Shown here one piece after another: positions 26,443 through 39,180 of a stretch of 64,000 nucleotides of DNA. The stretch comes from Scalesia atractyloides (lineage: Eukaryota; Streptophyta; Magnoliopsida; Asterales; Asteraceae), in NCBI GenBank assembly GCA_947069175.1, contig CAMTDV010000002.1, positions 8,845,054 to 8,909,053 on the forward strand, read 5' to 3'. Position numbers and translations under genes: made by a program. The stretch's first letter is position 1; each line of letters begins with the position of its first letter. The notes under the pieces were generated by a model that had not been told where the DNA came from, made no database searches, and saw nothing but the letters and a program-made list of their open reading frames with translations.

Positions 26443-27290
26443 TTTTTCACTTGTATGCCAAATTATCCTAAAAACTGATGAAAGAAACATAATCAACAAA
26501 AAAGGTAAGATACACACCATCGTAAGACATCGTATGACCCTAATCCATTAACAACTTTATAGAAAACAAGAAAGAAACCCTTGCACAACGCAAAGTTTCT
26601 AACGAACAATGAATAAGAACTTCAACTACACACAGTAAGGGAATAGAAAAAACGAGATCTAAATTTTGTTCGAACAACTCACCGATGAGATAAAATATAC
26701 GACAACCAATCTTATCGCATGCTAATCACTCAACCAAGCCTTCAAGTAGGTCAAGTGCTAATAACATAATATAATATATAAATGATAAAACATTTATATG
26801 CCTAATTGATAGTCTATAGATACAACTTAAAACAGATAAATATCAAAACAGTACATATTATTATTAAACATTATGTTAGCAAACAACAAACTACAATTAG
26901 TAAATACAATACACAACAAATAGCAGAAGCTTGTATGAACTTAAGTTACAAAATCGTTAACACAACAGTGCAGTGCATTGAAATTTAGTCAATCAACTTG
27001 TTGCTCGAAGAATGTAGGAACAAATTTAACATATTAAGACGCAGATTATACCTAATTGATGGTCTGTAGATACAATTAACAAGCATAAACACGTAAACAC
27101 ATACAATTAACAATCACATACACGTGAAAAGTACGTAGAGATCAGGAGAGAGATTGCATACCGGAAATTTGAGAGCGTATCGTCGCCGGGGATGATGAAC
27201 GGTGAAGGTGTATTGAGTTTTGAGCCCTTCCGATTTCGATTTTTGGTTTATCACGAAAGTTTATTGAAGACCTTTAAATTTTGGGTTATT
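26443..27290 (-). promoter_or_regulatory. 5' leader region of the unknown-function gene
   Basis: Upstream of the ATG, an acceptor-like TTTTTAG/GATAAT (about 26468) and a donor-like G|GTATGC at 27167 suggest a leader intron of about 700 bp and a first noncoding exon at 27168 to about 27270 rich in C/T and CG. No TATA box was identified with confidence. The rest is AT-rich intron sequence. Confidence 0.4.
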
Positions 27291-28658
27291 GTCGGTTACT
27301 ATCCTTTTATTTTATAATTTAGCGTAACAGCCCTTATTACTATTATTGTTATTATTATTATATAATTGTAATTATAATTATATTATAATTATAAAACTAA
27401 CATTTACCAAAACAGTGGGGATATTGCAATTTTATTTTATTTTTTTTATTTGCGTTTTCCTTTATCTTCCACGTTTTCATTCTATCGGAATATTAATATT
27501 AATTTGCATTTTTTACTTGTTATTAATATTATTACAAAGACAACTATTATTTATAGATTTATCATAAATTTGTTACGCAAATTACACTTCACATACTTCA
27601 TTGAATTAAAACATCTCTCAACACTTGATAAAAACCAGCTAAACTAATGATAACCCTAATAATCGATTCATCAACGTGAATAAAAGTTGTTTCCTTATTT
27701 CCAACATCAATCATACAAGATATATAGGTAAATTATTAATTTGCCTAGGGCGGTAAAGTGGGCAAGTTGAGTGCGTTTGGGTAATGGATTTAGGTCGGGG
27801 GTTAGAGAAATACTTTGTCATGAATTAAGTTATTCTCTATTAAAAACTGCCAAAAAACTGGCCCGGAAACTGCAGAAGCTGTTTGCTTTTCTACAGAACT
27901 GCAGTTTTTGATGGTTAGTAAAATGTTTAGCTCGCAACCATTAGTAAGAATTGGTATATTAAATGAATTGCTTTAATGGGTAATGTAAGAAGGAAATTAT
28001 GTCATTAGGAGGATAACTCCAAAATTTTTAGGTAAGAATTTAGGGTATCGATTAAACGCTCGCGTGGAGCGCTCGCGTTACTTATCTGCTTAGTAGGGTA
28101 AGTAGTGCGTGAAGGAGGATAACCGTGTAATGATATGGATATGAAAGTAATAAGAAAGAACGTTAATAATGGGATGTTGGGGTTTGCCCATAGTAAAAAA
28201 AATGAAAATATCATATATGATATATGAATAGGATGAAATAAATCGATTTATTTTGATTAATAAATGTATGATTGTATTAGCTTTAATTGGAAAGATAGAA
28301 ACAAGCCGTAAACTTAGGCCAGCACGAGCAATAGTATGCATTTGGAATGAATTCAACGAATGAACCGCTAGTGATCATGTGTGCTAGGAACAAGCATTAT
28401 AAAGCAAAGATGACACTAATAAAAGCTCTGGATAAGATTACAACTTTATATGAATATGAAAGTAATTTTGCTTGATTAAAAAAAGGTAGGGGCAATGCGA
28501 ATAATTGTGTTTATGCATGAACTAAAACTTTTGCCAAGATCCCGATTGTACTCATGATGTAGTAAGCATCATCAAAAGATGAAAAAGTAAGAGTAGAATT
28601 GGTGTATTAGAAATGAGAAAGGTTTATGGGACGAAACCTCCTTTAAGGGATGTAGATT
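27291..28658. other. Intergenic, AT-rich
   Basis: No gene supported. Contains a short G-rich patch like that at 21240-21260 (27745-27800) and an imperfect hairpin around 27868-27915 (aaactgcag...ctgcagttt). Confidence 0.5.
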
Positions 28659-31600
28659 TGTAACGCCCCAAAAACCCGAATGTTTGGTTACTAGTAAGTT
28701 TCTTGTATATGACATGAAGTGGTCTAACTAGTTTAGTTAACCTAGTTAGAATATGTGCTAAATAGAAAGAAATGAAAGTTGGAACAACTATAAGCAAGTA
28801 ATAAACTTGAGGGACTAAAGTGGAAATTGAGTCTAAAATTCATATAAACTAGAAAGTTCAGTGTTTTTAGTATGTGTATATATGTGTGTCGACACACACA
28901 CATGAAGAAGAAGAAGAAGAAGAGAGTTCTCCCAATCACCCAAAATCCAGAAAATTTATGATGGAATTGAGCCAAAACACTTGCATGGTTGAAGATTCCT
29001 AATCATCTAAGAATGCAAGACATGTGGTAAGTTGTAGTTCGAGATTTCATAATCTTGTATGAAGTGGGTTTATGTTTAATCCATGAAATTGATTATGTAT
29101 GTGTGTTAGAATTACCATATAAAACATAGATTATGAAGGATTTTGAGTAAATTGATGACTAGAAGTAAAACTCACTTCTAGTGGAGAAGATAATGACATA
29201 GGTGTTCACCCATGTCAAATACTCGCTTAAATCATTGATGTGTATGTTGTATGTGATGGATCATTGTTAAATAGAATGAGTATAGTATGTAATTTAGTTG
29301 ATTCAGGTTGTATTTGATGAATTATGTATGAATGTTAGAAGATCATGCATGAATTAGTTGTACATTTTGCATTAAATGGTGTAGGCACACCAAGTGTTTG
29401 ATGAAATGCATAGGTGAGATTGTTAGAAGAAAATTGATGTAAACAAAGACAAATATGTATAGAAGGTGAATGTGATGCATTAATAATAAATTACCATGAG
29501 GAATATATTCGTAATGAAATCTATGTGCAAGTGAAATTCAATCATGATCAAGAAGAAGTATGTTCTAAGAATGTGTTATGTGCTTGATTGATGTAACGCA
29601 CATCTTGTGGATTATTTGATTTTTATTAGCGATTTGTAAGTAAGGGTGAAGCCTATGAGATCCTTGAAAGGGGTAATGTTGGAATGATGTCGGGTTAGTT
29701 AAATATACGGTAAAGTACTAGTTGGGAAGTTATGAAAATACTAACTTGATCGAATTGGTTTGTTTGTGTAACTAGATGATTATGTGTTCGCATGTACGTC
29801 AATACATGAGTACAAAATGATTATAACGTATGTAGTTTAACCCACTATAATAAGAAGGATGTAAAAGATTAAGTTAAAAGTTCATGTGATAAGCAGTTGA
29901 CCTCTGAAAGTCAAACTGCGCATAGTCGACATGGTTAGACTTTTTGCCGTAAATGTAAGATTTGGGGTAATCGTGTGATATGCGTTGGGCAAATGATGTG
30001 CTATGTATAAATAGGAGTTAAACTGCACTAACATGGAACAATGTGATTATCTTTTCATGCCATATGCATGTTAGTAAATGATTGACTAATGAAAGTACTG
30101 CAATTAAGAATTTGAAATATGAATGAACATGCATACTAACGAGTTATAAAAATGATGGCATGAAAGAATAGGAATTTACATTAGCAAGGACTCAAGCACG
30201 GGTGACTAACGAGTCGAAGGAAGACAAGAAGACGAGCATGAACATGGACGCATAAGGTAAGTGCTTTCCGGAATCACTTCTTCTTTTGTAAACGAATTTT
30301 GTTATGTTGAGTGTTGTGGATTGTGTAAGAAATGACGGATAAGGGAAGGAATCAAGGTATGTATTGTTGATAAGTTATAGGATGTCAACTATGTTCGGAA
30401 ATCATAATGGAAGTAAACGGGTCGAAATGTAGAAGTATGTGTCGGGTGTGGGTTTTGGATGTTATGGTATGGGAACCACATAAGAATGTTTAAGTAATTA
30501 CAGAACTAAAGAAAGTATTGTTATAACGGGCTGTAAACAGTAGCTATGTTGGAAATAACTTAGAATAGTCGAACGGGTCAAAAGAATCAAGTAAGTATGA
30601 TAGAAGTATAGATTTGATTAAGGAGACATGGGTTAAGTGTTAAAAGGATACGGGAAGCTTATGGAATGTTATGGGATGATACGGGACATAATGAGTCAGT
30701 TCGGTTAGAACGAAAATCGGAAACGGGTTGTGTAAGCTTGAGTAAAGAAAAACAGTGTCGACAATACAGAAGGGGCGTCGCCGACGACCTCCTTAGCCGT
30801 TGCCGATACTGTCCCCTTCTTCCGACGCACTAACTAACTGTCTACGCAATTGTGTACCGGCGCGACATTTTAGGTGGCGTCGGTGACGCTATAGAAGCGC
30901 GTCGCCGACGCATCCTGCAAACTTGGCATGCTGATTTTATTAGTTATTCGCATCCAAGTTCCATATCTCCTAATATCTGTTCCAAAATACTCAATGAACC
31001 CCGAAAAGGGAAAATAACTAATAACGAGTTACGTGGATTTACTGAAAGGTAGTGATTGTCGGAGGTGAATAAGTATGTAAGCATGTATGAGTGTGGCTAA
31101 ATTATATGATAGTGGTGGAATCCCTGGGTAGACACGATAGAAGTAAGCATGCGTATGGGTTCGTATGTGTAAGACTTAATTATATGGATATGTTAGTATA
31201 ATTTCATGAGAATGTAAGTGGTATGTAAGGGCTTGTAAATATGTATACACGGCTTCAATATTTATGAGCATCAACGTTACTAATGATTGTCCAAAGAATG
31301 AAATGAAAGTGCAGGTTCACTATTGATGACCTTTGAAGATTGACATTTGGGATGCAAAATCATACATGGAATGATAATCGAAAGGAATTTCATGAAAAGA
31401 AAGAATATGGAGTGATTAATTAATAATGAATATTTAAATACTATGAATGAAGTCACCGAATATTAATATTGCGAATGTATGTGGTGATTGCAGGTTGCAT
31501 AGAGTTATCTATACTATGGAAATTAAAAGGGTTGAAGATCGAGTCCAAGAGTAAGGATTGTACAGGAAGAGCGGTCTCATAATTTGTATCCATATACTAC

Positions 31601-31759
31601 ATTTAACAAGTTAATCAAGAATGAAAGTTGTAAATCGTTTCAAGAAATAACATTTTATATATGAACCTTCAAGTAGGTCATATAGACAATAAAAAAAGAA
31701 TTTTTGAGTCGGTATTTCTGCTGCGTCATTTTGGGCCAAAACGCGTTTAGGGTGTTACA
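28659..31759 (+). repeat. Lone LTR of a Ty3/gypsy-type element (about 3.1 kb)
   Basis: Begins TGTAACGCCCCAAAAACCCG and ends GCGTTTAGGGTGTTACA, giving TGTAAC...GTTACA inverted termini typical of large gypsy LTRs. No pol sequence adjoins it on either side. Flanking bases (agatt / gctct) do not form a target duplication, so it may be a recombinant or one end of a deleted element. A GC-rich patch with repeated GTCGCCGACG lies at 30775-30915. The tRNA-like modules of the other gypsy LTRs are not seen here. Confidence 0.65.
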
Positions 31760-32085
31760 GCTCTATAGTCCCACAACCCCTAAAATTACAACAATATTAG
31801 AATTGGCAATAAGTGTCTACAAAAAATACTAATAAAGTCAATATTACCTAAACGTTGCTACTATCATACGTTGGATACTACAAACCTTCAATATTTTCTG
31901 CAAGTCCATCCATATCATTCTCATTTTCATCTGGGTATGCAAAAAAAAGTAAAAGATGAAGTAGCATTTTATATAAAGTTAACAAACAAATAAAATAAAC
32001 CTAATACCTTCTAAATTAAACAACCAATCACGAGCGCATAACAAAGCCTCAACACTTGATGAAAGTAGTGAAGTTCGGTATTTAC
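31760..32085. other. Short noncoding flank between LTR and hAT remnant
   Basis: AT-rich with no coding signal; may include the hAT element's 3' untranslated sequence. Confidence 0.4.
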
Positions 32086-33192
32086 TTAGAACCAACCTCC
32101 GATACTAAAAGATAATTCTGAAGCCACAGTAGTGATTAAAATGCTCAATATATCACGAGCCATGAGAGACAATTGAGGATATCTTTCTTGATTCTCCTTC
32201 CAATATTGTAAGATGTCAAGTTGTTCTTTTCTATCAAGTGTAGGCTCCTCCAAATACATGTCTAATTGTGATTTTTCTCTTTCAACAATTCTAAATTCGC
32301 TTGTAAATGACTCAAATCTATCCAAGTCGTCCAATGACTCCTGACAATTGAAGAACTTGTCGTTGAAAAGATACCATACTCCTTATTATATAGCTTATGC
32401 ATATAAAATAACATCCAATTTCTCTTTACGCACTTCGTTTGTCATGTTAAGTTTATTAAGCCGAAACTCAACAACCTTAAACTTATATCGCGGATCTAGA
32501 ACAACTGCAAAAGACAACACCATGCTATAATTTTCCCAATATTTGTCAAACTTCTTTTTCATTTCTTTTGTCATGCCACTTATCACATTATCAGCATTGT
32601 TGACCGCTTCTTCAATACACTTTTGAATTCTCCACACGTTATGAAAATATAAGTTAGAAATAGGATAAGAGCTACTAGAAAATAAAGTCGTGATATTATA
32701 AAATAGGCTTCAATAATTTTGTCATTGTTTCCACCCTTGCCCATTCTTATTCGGATGGAAAAGTCTTATAACTGGAATCAACTAGTGCTAACCAAGCATA
32801 AGCTTTACGATAGGCCAATACGATATCGAGATAAGATATGTAGAATTCCATCTAGTTACAACATCTTGACGCACGAGTTTCCCACATTTTAATGAAAGTT
32901 GATGTATACATTCTACAAATTTATATTTTCTACGAGCACTTCCTCTAACAAACTTCACCGACTCCCGGACCTTCTCAATAGCTCCTTCAATTACCTTCAA
33001 TCCTCCTTGAACAATAAGATTTAACACGTGTGCACTACAACACACATGTGTAAAATCCCCCTCACAAACTAAAATATTATTCAAATGAAAGTTTTTGCTT
33101 AAACAATCTACTAAGACATCATTATATTTAGCATTGTCTACCGTGATCGTAAAAACCTTTTTCTCAATACCCCAGTCTGCTAAAAACCCCAA
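32086..33192 (-). pseudogene. hAT transposase fragment (RICESLEEPER-like)
   Basis: The 33192-32788 block reads KKVFTITVDNAKYND, HVCCSAHVLNLIVQGGL and RQDVVTRWNSTYLI, conserved in plant hAT transposases including the catalytic-core Asp of TVDNA and the C..H motif. The 32637-32395 block reads FDKYWENYSMVLSFAVVLDPRYK. The 32334-32086 block contains YPQLSLMARDILSI and ASELSFSIGG, the C-terminal hAT dimerisation region. Frameshifts separate the blocks (about 32700 and about 32370). The N-terminal BED zinc finger and first half of the protein are missing. No terminal inverted repeats or 8-bp duplication were found. Confidence 0.85.
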
Positions 33193-33742
33193 ATGGTCCT
33201 AGTATGTGGCTATGCTTTTGAGGAGATCACTCATCCTGACCTGCTTTATGATTTTGTCTTACCCATCATGACCCACCCGTTTTTTAACTTTATTTACTTA
33301 GGCCCATCTAGACCTACTAACACTTTACTGCTTGCCCAAGACAACCCAAACTCTTTACATTAAATACCCATCTTGACCCAAAAGTTGTTAATAAGTTTGT
33401 CAGCAAATCTTGTATCTGCTTTCATATTATCAAGGTGCATGGAGGTTACTATGTCTTTTTTATCATCATAAAAAGCAGATAGATACATCTCAAATACTTT
33501 TAATATCTTTGGTATCACGAAAATCATCACACAGATTCAAACTACGCATACACAAAATATGCAGATGTCTTGTTAAAACGGTTCTTAAACTCTTTGATTT
33601 GCATGTATAACAACGTGTTGAAATAATCACACAATATGTGATGAAATCATTTGTCTTTGGGTTTCTGTGTTAATGTAAGTGTAGTTCATGTTGAGCATTG
33701 CAATGTTTATGGCATAGTTGACTTCTTCCAAACATAAATAAT
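33193..33742. other. Noncoding or unrecognised
   Basis: 33230-33390 is a C-rich counterpart of the G-rich 'gggt(t)' degenerate repeats seen elsewhere. 33390-33610 has a weak minus-strand reading (DDKKDIVTSMHLDNMKADTR) with stops; no family recognised. Confidence 0.35.
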
Positions 33743-33762
33743 CTATACTCTATAATAAAGTA
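33743..33762 (+). mobile_element. Helitron-like 5' terminus
   Basis: TCTATACTCTATAATAAAG preceded by A matches the conserved plant Helitron 5' end (TC plus TATAATAAA). No paired 3' hairpin/CTRR was found downstream, so element length is unknown. Confidence 0.4.
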
Positions 33763-35512
33763 AATTAGTAGGCAACACATATCATCATTGGACCCATCTA
33801 TTTTTTTTTCTCGTTTTTCTCTCCTATTTAGTTATAGATATTTAATTATAAATAATTATATCATAAACCAAATAACTATAATATAACACTTTTGAAAATT
33901 AAATATTATTATTAAAATTTGCAAAAAATTATCATAATAAAAATAAACTTTTTATCTTTAATTAACACGATAACAACATTATTTTATTATAATTGATTGT
34001 ATTATTATATTCTTTAATAGTATTAAAATGATACGTTAACACTAATTATAACTATTATATCTTTCATCATATGTTGTTTTATTGTAATTCTACTCTCTTT
34101 TTTTCTTAAACAACTAATTTACTTATAGATAACCGTTTTTGTTTTGTCTAAAATCAAATTTTATATCTACTACCTATTAGATTATTTTGCCCAAACCTCA
34201 TCTATGATGGTTAATGTTCTTTAAGGGGCATTTTCCGCCATATCAAGAGCATAATACCTCTTAAAAATGTGTAATGGTTAACGTCCCTTAATGTCTTTTT
34301 AATAATCACTTTTTAATTTTTTTTCCTTCTCATTTGTTGTTATACAAGAAATGTTTCTCTCTTCTCATGCCCTATAACGCCCATGGGCGGTGTTAGGGGC
34401 ATTATCAAGCCCCTTCACGACTCTATAATGTCCATTGTATTTAGTCTTATCATTATTCAGTTAAAGGAATGCAATTATAAGGTTTCCTAAAAATAAAACA
34501 ATTGGTAAACCATGAAATATTGAAATTGATTTAGAAGTTCTTTTATATAGGTATGATTAGTTAATTATTTAGTTGCATTGTTATGTAAGTTTTAAAATTA
34601 TGTAGTGCCAAATATTTATAGCCAATAACAATATATACTGATAATGATAAATGCTAAGAATATGCAATGTCTGTATCTCTAACATTCATAAAATGATAAC
34701 CGTTCAAATTATATTTTTTATCACTTTCTTAATATAATTTCAAAACACCGAAAAGTTAGTATATAGAAATACATACTAATTATGTGAGGTGTCATAGTTG
34801 TTTGATCCACAATGTTACATACGAAAAATTACCAACAAATATTAGAAAACCAATGTCGTACTATTTGTTTTTTTTTTCAATTTAGACATGACATTTAGTT
34901 TCAATTATATGTTTGTGTTTTGGATTTTACTATTAATATGTGGATTGTTATTATGATTATGGTGCAATTGTGACTATTTTTATTTTAAAACATGTTATGT
35001 ATAGATAGATTAAATATTTCATATTTATAAACTTGGTAAACGCCACAAGGTTTGATCATATATGACATAAAATTTATTTCGATATTTGAAAAGTGTTTCA
35101 AAAATATCGTTTTATAATTCTTAAACTTTCAGTATTACTTATATGAATTTTTTCTTCATTCAGCCTGTGTGACACACGAGGTTAGAACTTTTTTCACCCT
35201 TCATGCCGCAAAGGGCACACAGGAACATCTTGCCTAACAAATCAAACTAACATTAAACTACCAATGGAATAATCATACTAGCATTATGTTAAATGGATAA
35301 TGGCTTAACACTTCGGCTTAATTTAAGTGTGTTATATATAGACGGGCTTATGTGATTTTAAAGTAGGTTTAATTTAAGTGGCTTTATCAATTGTTTTTTT
35401 AAGTTCAAAAATATGGAAGGAGGAGTTTATAAAAGGGTGAGAAAAGTAAAAAAAAATAAAAATAAATTTAATGGGTGCCCTTGTTAAAAAAAAACACACA
35501 CATTTTGTCACT
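33763..35512. other. AT-rich noncoding stretch, possible MITE at about 34203-34440
   Basis: No gene seen. Around 34203-34245 (atggttaatgttctttaaggggc) and 34395-34440 (inverted, gcccc...cattgta) imperfect inverted repeats suggest an old MITE; target duplication not resolved. Confidence 0.35.
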
Positions 35513-35624
35513 CTAGTTTCATCTCACATTCATAACGGTTACGCTTGATATACTCAATCACCCATGTCTAGTTTTCATCTCACATTCATAACGGTTACGC
35601 TTGATATACTCAATCACCCATGTC
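35513..35624. repeat. Tandem repeat, 2 x 56 bp
   Basis: Two almost identical units containing atctcacattcataacggtt, starting at 35521 and 35577. Confidence 0.95.
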
Positions 35625-35642
35625 TAGTGGTGTGGTATATAA

Positions 35643-35936
35643 GGGTGGAAGGGGCACTTTCGGTGACCCCTTCTGTAACCCATTTTGACGATCGACAAGA
35701 GTGCCGCCACCACCATTGTCACGCGCGGTGACTCACCAAAATGGTGACTACTCACCGAGAAGAGGAAGAAGCCGATTGAGTGCAAAATATAAAAAAAAAT
35801 CAAACACCCCATGTGTTTGAGCACCCCTAGTGATTGAGTGCAAAATAGGGAGTGGAGTGGTGAGTTGACATGACATGATATTATTGATTAAAAAAATTTT
35901 TTACCACTCCCCATTTGGGGAGTGCCCCTTCTACCC
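35643..35936. mobile_element. Tourist/Harbinger-type MITE, TSD TAA
   Basis: 294-bp element with terminal inverted repeats GGGTGGAAGGGGCAC / GTGCCCCTTCTACCC (one mismatch), flanked by the 3-bp duplication TAA (35640-35642 and 35937-35939), as expected for PIF/Harbinger elements. Confidence 0.75.
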
Positions 35937-35984
35937 TAAGGTTATACGTCAAGCAGCTAAAAATAATAAGTGCTTCGTTTGATT

Positions 35985-36115
35985 ATACTTATTTTATCCT
36001 GATTAATCAATTGGATACTGGCACGATAATCAGTCTTGCCCTCTGGAACAATAAAACAAATCAAACATAAACAGAAAATAGCATACATAATGTAAAAAAG
36101 ATACAAAGGAGCAAA
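35985..36115 (-). pseudogene. Partial copy of ribosomal protein L5 gene (exon plus intron)
   Basis: 35990-36043 is a diverged copy of part of the RPL5 exon at 63420-63511 (shared cctgattaatcaa, gcacgataatcagtctt and ccctctg). Similarity continues through the splice acceptor into intron sequence (acaaaggagcaaa against gcaaaggtgcaaa, near 63570). Because intron sequence is included the copy arose from genomic DNA rather than from mRNA. It has no start, stop or complete domain. Confidence 0.7.
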
Positions 36116-36423
36116 CTATGAGAGCAGTTTTAATATGTTAGGGGATATCATTATTGTTGAATCCAATTACCTTTGCAGGTAAAATAGTAACTGAACAAAC
36201 ACTGAATAAAACAGTACCTGACGATTCACAAGATGTTGAGTATTTATGCTAGAAGAAGGGCTTATTTTAACTAATTGTACCATGTAAAAGCTTTTTGAGT
36301 GAGTTACACTTTCTTTCCTTAGAATCAAAATTAAAAAATTAAGCTCAATTTCATTGAGCAAACACTCAACCATCCGGCTAAAACCAATCCAATAAGAAAA
36401 CAATTCTATTCAACAAGCAAAAC

Positions 36424-36507
36424 AGGGGAGAGAGGAATTGGAACCCTTGATCGTAAATTATACCAGTTTTTCAAGACCGGTTTTTCAACCACTCAACCAG
36501 TCTTCAA
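36424..36507 (-). pseudogene. tRNA-Ser(UGA)-like pseudogene of plastid type
   Basis: The minus strand reads TTGAGTGGTTGAAAA, CCGGTCTTGAAAAACTGG (anticodon arm with TGA) and GGGTTCCAATTCC then CTCTCTCC. The anticodon arm and T arm resemble plastid trnS-UGA rather than nuclear tRNA-Ser. The acceptor stem 5' side and the T loop (TTCCAAT instead of TTCGAAT) are degraded and the anticodon stem has a mismatch. Likely an old plastid DNA insertion; not functional. Confidence 0.5.
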
Positions 36508-37490
36508 AAGACGACTTAATTTTATTCCTACCAGTAGAACGTGGCCATATGAGAGGGTACCACCACTATCAAAATAATCGGGTGTAATGATCAATCTATC
36601 TATCCTGATATATGGATATATAGATATGATCCAACATGCCTATTTGTAAAAAATTAAAAAAAAATCATTCTCCTCCAACTCCTTGTACGAATAAAGTGGT
36701 GGTAATATAATAAATCATTAAAAATTAATGGATTCATGGTAAAGTCCATGTAGGGTGTAGTTTAGTACAATTTATTTTGTTAATATAGGGATTAAATGGT
36801 AGGGATAGGTTCATGTAAGAACCGTTTGAAACTGCAAGAACCGTGAGAATTCTTACTTCCTGTGTGATTTTTTCAACCAAATTTTGCACAAAGGTAGATT
36901 AACATCACACTGAGAGATTTGTGAAAAAAATCGGGGAAAAAATTTACAAGCCAACACTTATTTGACATGTAAGTTTCATTCACACCGGTGTAAATGACTG
37001 ATGATGTCAGCAGCCCTAGAACGTTACGACAGTGTAAATCTGATATACACCACCGTAAGAAGTCACGTAAATTTCTTTAACTTTTTTTTATTTTTTTGAA
37101 AAGTGACATAAGAAATAATAATCTCGTCAAAAAAAAATTCAAAAAAATTTTGTATCAAAATGTTGTCGAGTTCTTTCAGGAAGATGTGGTTCCTATTTGA
37201 ACCGTCCCCTTAAATGGTATACTTCTTTTGTAGGTAGCTTGGAGGATTAAAAGCATGACTCTTGATTTCTATTGGACTGTTTTTGCCTTAATTGCTTTCA
37301 TGAATAATTATCGATTAAGACGCCGTAGCCGGATTGTGCATGGCAGTTGATTCTCACTTGACACATGTGCGTGTCTAAGTGATTAGGTTGTCTGAGAACT
37401 TGTTTAGTGAACATAAAACATATGAAGCACTTTGATTCAACGAGTCTGTGTCTCGATGCTTCCTGTGGTGAACAGAGGGTGGTGCATGCG
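36508..37490. other. Noncoding, AT-rich
   Basis: No gene, repeat or terminus supported by eye. Confidence 0.4.
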
Positions 37491-37646
37491 CAGGGGCGGA
37501 CCTAGAGTGATAGAAGGGGTAACCTACGTTGCCCCTTGACGCTCTGACGGTAGTGTAAATTTTGGAAAAAGTTAACGTTTTCTCGATTTTGTTACCCCTT
37601 TTCTTTGAAACGTTATCCCTATGCGGATTTTCTAGATCCGCGACTG
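37491..37646. mobile_element. hAT-type MITE, TSD tgcatgcg
   Basis: 156 bp, CAGGGGCGGACC...GATCCGCGACTG, flanked by the exact 8-bp duplication tgcatgcg (37483-37490 and 37647-37654). Confidence 0.88.
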
Positions 37647-37760
37647 TGCATGCGGAATCAAAAGTTGGTACTTTTAACTTGGTTTGTAGTGGATTATTAT
37701 GTCATTGCATGATTTTCAAAAGGGAAGACATCTTCTTGAGTATTCACTAGCATATCCATG

Positions 37761-37917
37761 CAGTGGCGTGTCTAGAAAATCTTTATAGGGGCAACGTTTC
37801 ATACAAAAAGGGGTAATAAAATTGAAAAAACGTCAAATTTTTCAAAAATTTACACTACCGCCGGAACGTCAAGGGGTAGCAGAGGTTACCCCTAGTAACA
37901 TGCTAGGTTCGCCCCTG
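37761..37917. mobile_element. hAT-type MITE, TSD tatccatg
   Basis: 157 bp, CAGTGGCGTGTC...GGTTCGCCCCTG, inverted relative to the copy at 37491 and flanked by the exact 8-bp duplication tatccatg (37753-37760 and 37918-37925). Confidence 0.88.
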
Positions 37918-38129
37918 TATCCATGGCAATGACATATGATGTAATATAATTGCATGTTCGAGATGATTGTTCGTAAGGTAAGATAGAACTGGACACATAA
38001 ATTCACTAAGGGATATGGCATCAGGCTTAAATTTTAATACAGTGCACTGAAATATTTGATCAAGAAAAAAAAGGGGGGATCTGATTTTCTAGCAAAACCA
38101 AGTCAGGCATTATATTTTGAAATAACAGC

Positions 38130-38557
38130 GATTTTCCTGAAAATTATGAAATCAAGTATGAAACAAGCATCCATAACCATCATTTTGGCAATTTCAGCAT
38201 CCTCATAGAGCGTCGTCCAAACATATAGCATCCCTTGATTTCGTTCATTGAAGCGTACACCTTCTCCATACATACTTTCAATGCATCCTCTAGTGAGGAA
38301 CTAATACGACTCATCAGCTTAATCAGATAAGCTTCTTTATGCTTTTCAAATCCTTGGACACTCATCTTCTCTGTGCAGAGGTCCAATAGAGACCACCCGA
38401 GGCTTGAAAGAATTCGGGCTGAGATCTGTTAGCATATTAGGTGCCATGTAAAAGATTGGTTTGCATGCTTGCCTTCAATGCTTACACCATCAAGTAGACT
38501 TTGGAATGGCTTTAGGATTATAGCTTCCTCTCCAAGCTCCAAATCATGGTTTTCCAT
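38130..38557 (-). pseudogene. DUF247 / UPF0481 pseudogene
   Basis: A short open start MENHDLELGEEAI at 38557 is followed, after a frame change at about 38440, by YMAPNMLTDLSPNSFKPRVVS and SIGPLHR, the N-terminal hallmark of plant DUF247 proteins. A further frame change leads to QGFEKHKEAYLIKLMSR and LKVCMEKVYASMNEIKGCY. Another leads to DAEIAKMMVMDACFI, matching the family's MMVxDxCFI motif, near 38140. The rest of the about 430-residue family (including the C-terminal membrane segment) is absent. At least three frameshifts make it a clear pseudogene. Confidence 0.75.
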
Positions 38558-38599
38558 ACTCAAGTGTTATTTCCTTTGCAGTTATGAGTGAGACAAACA

Positions 38600-38900
38600 C
38601 AAAGGGTAAGACTATATCAAGGACAGAATGTAAGTATTGCTACAGATTAATGAGGGCCATATCATAAAGTCTTTGCAATTAATGAATAAAATAATTTATA
38701 AGTTTTTTCCCCAATAAACTTAAAGAAATAAAATAATTTAACAACTTAAAGATAAGAAACTTATAGATTATTTTTTAAGTTGAAACAATAATAATTTTTT
38801 TAGAAGTAAATTACGTAATATATTTCACCAAAAAAACTTGTCAAGTTACATCAAAACAGAAGGTAGACAAACAACAATTTGTGCCGTCACCCCTTTCTGA
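38600..38900. other. Noncoding, AT-rich
   Basis: Nothing recognised. Confidence 0.4.
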
Positions 38901-38910
38901 ATAGCAAACC

Positions 38911-39177
38911 TTAACCTTCCAAAGACAAACCCCTACCCCCCGGGGTTGAACAATTGTTGTGGATAACCCGTTGGACCTTGGTCCAGAAATGGATAGCTTC
39001 TGGCGCTAGGGAGCCAAATGTATCAAAGGCAAAAGGGACAAAGACATGCTGGTTCTCTGCGCAAATTTTAGCATGCTTATCCACTTTCTTTGAATCTGCC
39101 TTTCTTGATGCTTGTCCAGCTACAAACCCGTTCTTCCTTAAACCAACCAAAGGGGAAACCCTGTGAGATTCACACAA
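38911..39177 (-). pseudogene. Repeat-derived coding fragment (FVPFAFDTFGSLAPEA family)
   Basis: An 88-codon minus reading contains HVFVPFAFDTFGSLAPEA and VQRVIHNNCSTPGG. I recognise this motif as recurring in plant proteins annotated around transposable elements, but I do not know its function. It ends where the Tat element's left LTR starts (39181), so the Tat insertion may have cut it. Confidence 0.4.
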
Positions 39178-39180
39178 GCA

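Noticed and set aside
28659..31759. Protein gene inside the 3.1-kb stretch
   Set aside because: Only short frames without motifs; termini fit an LTR.
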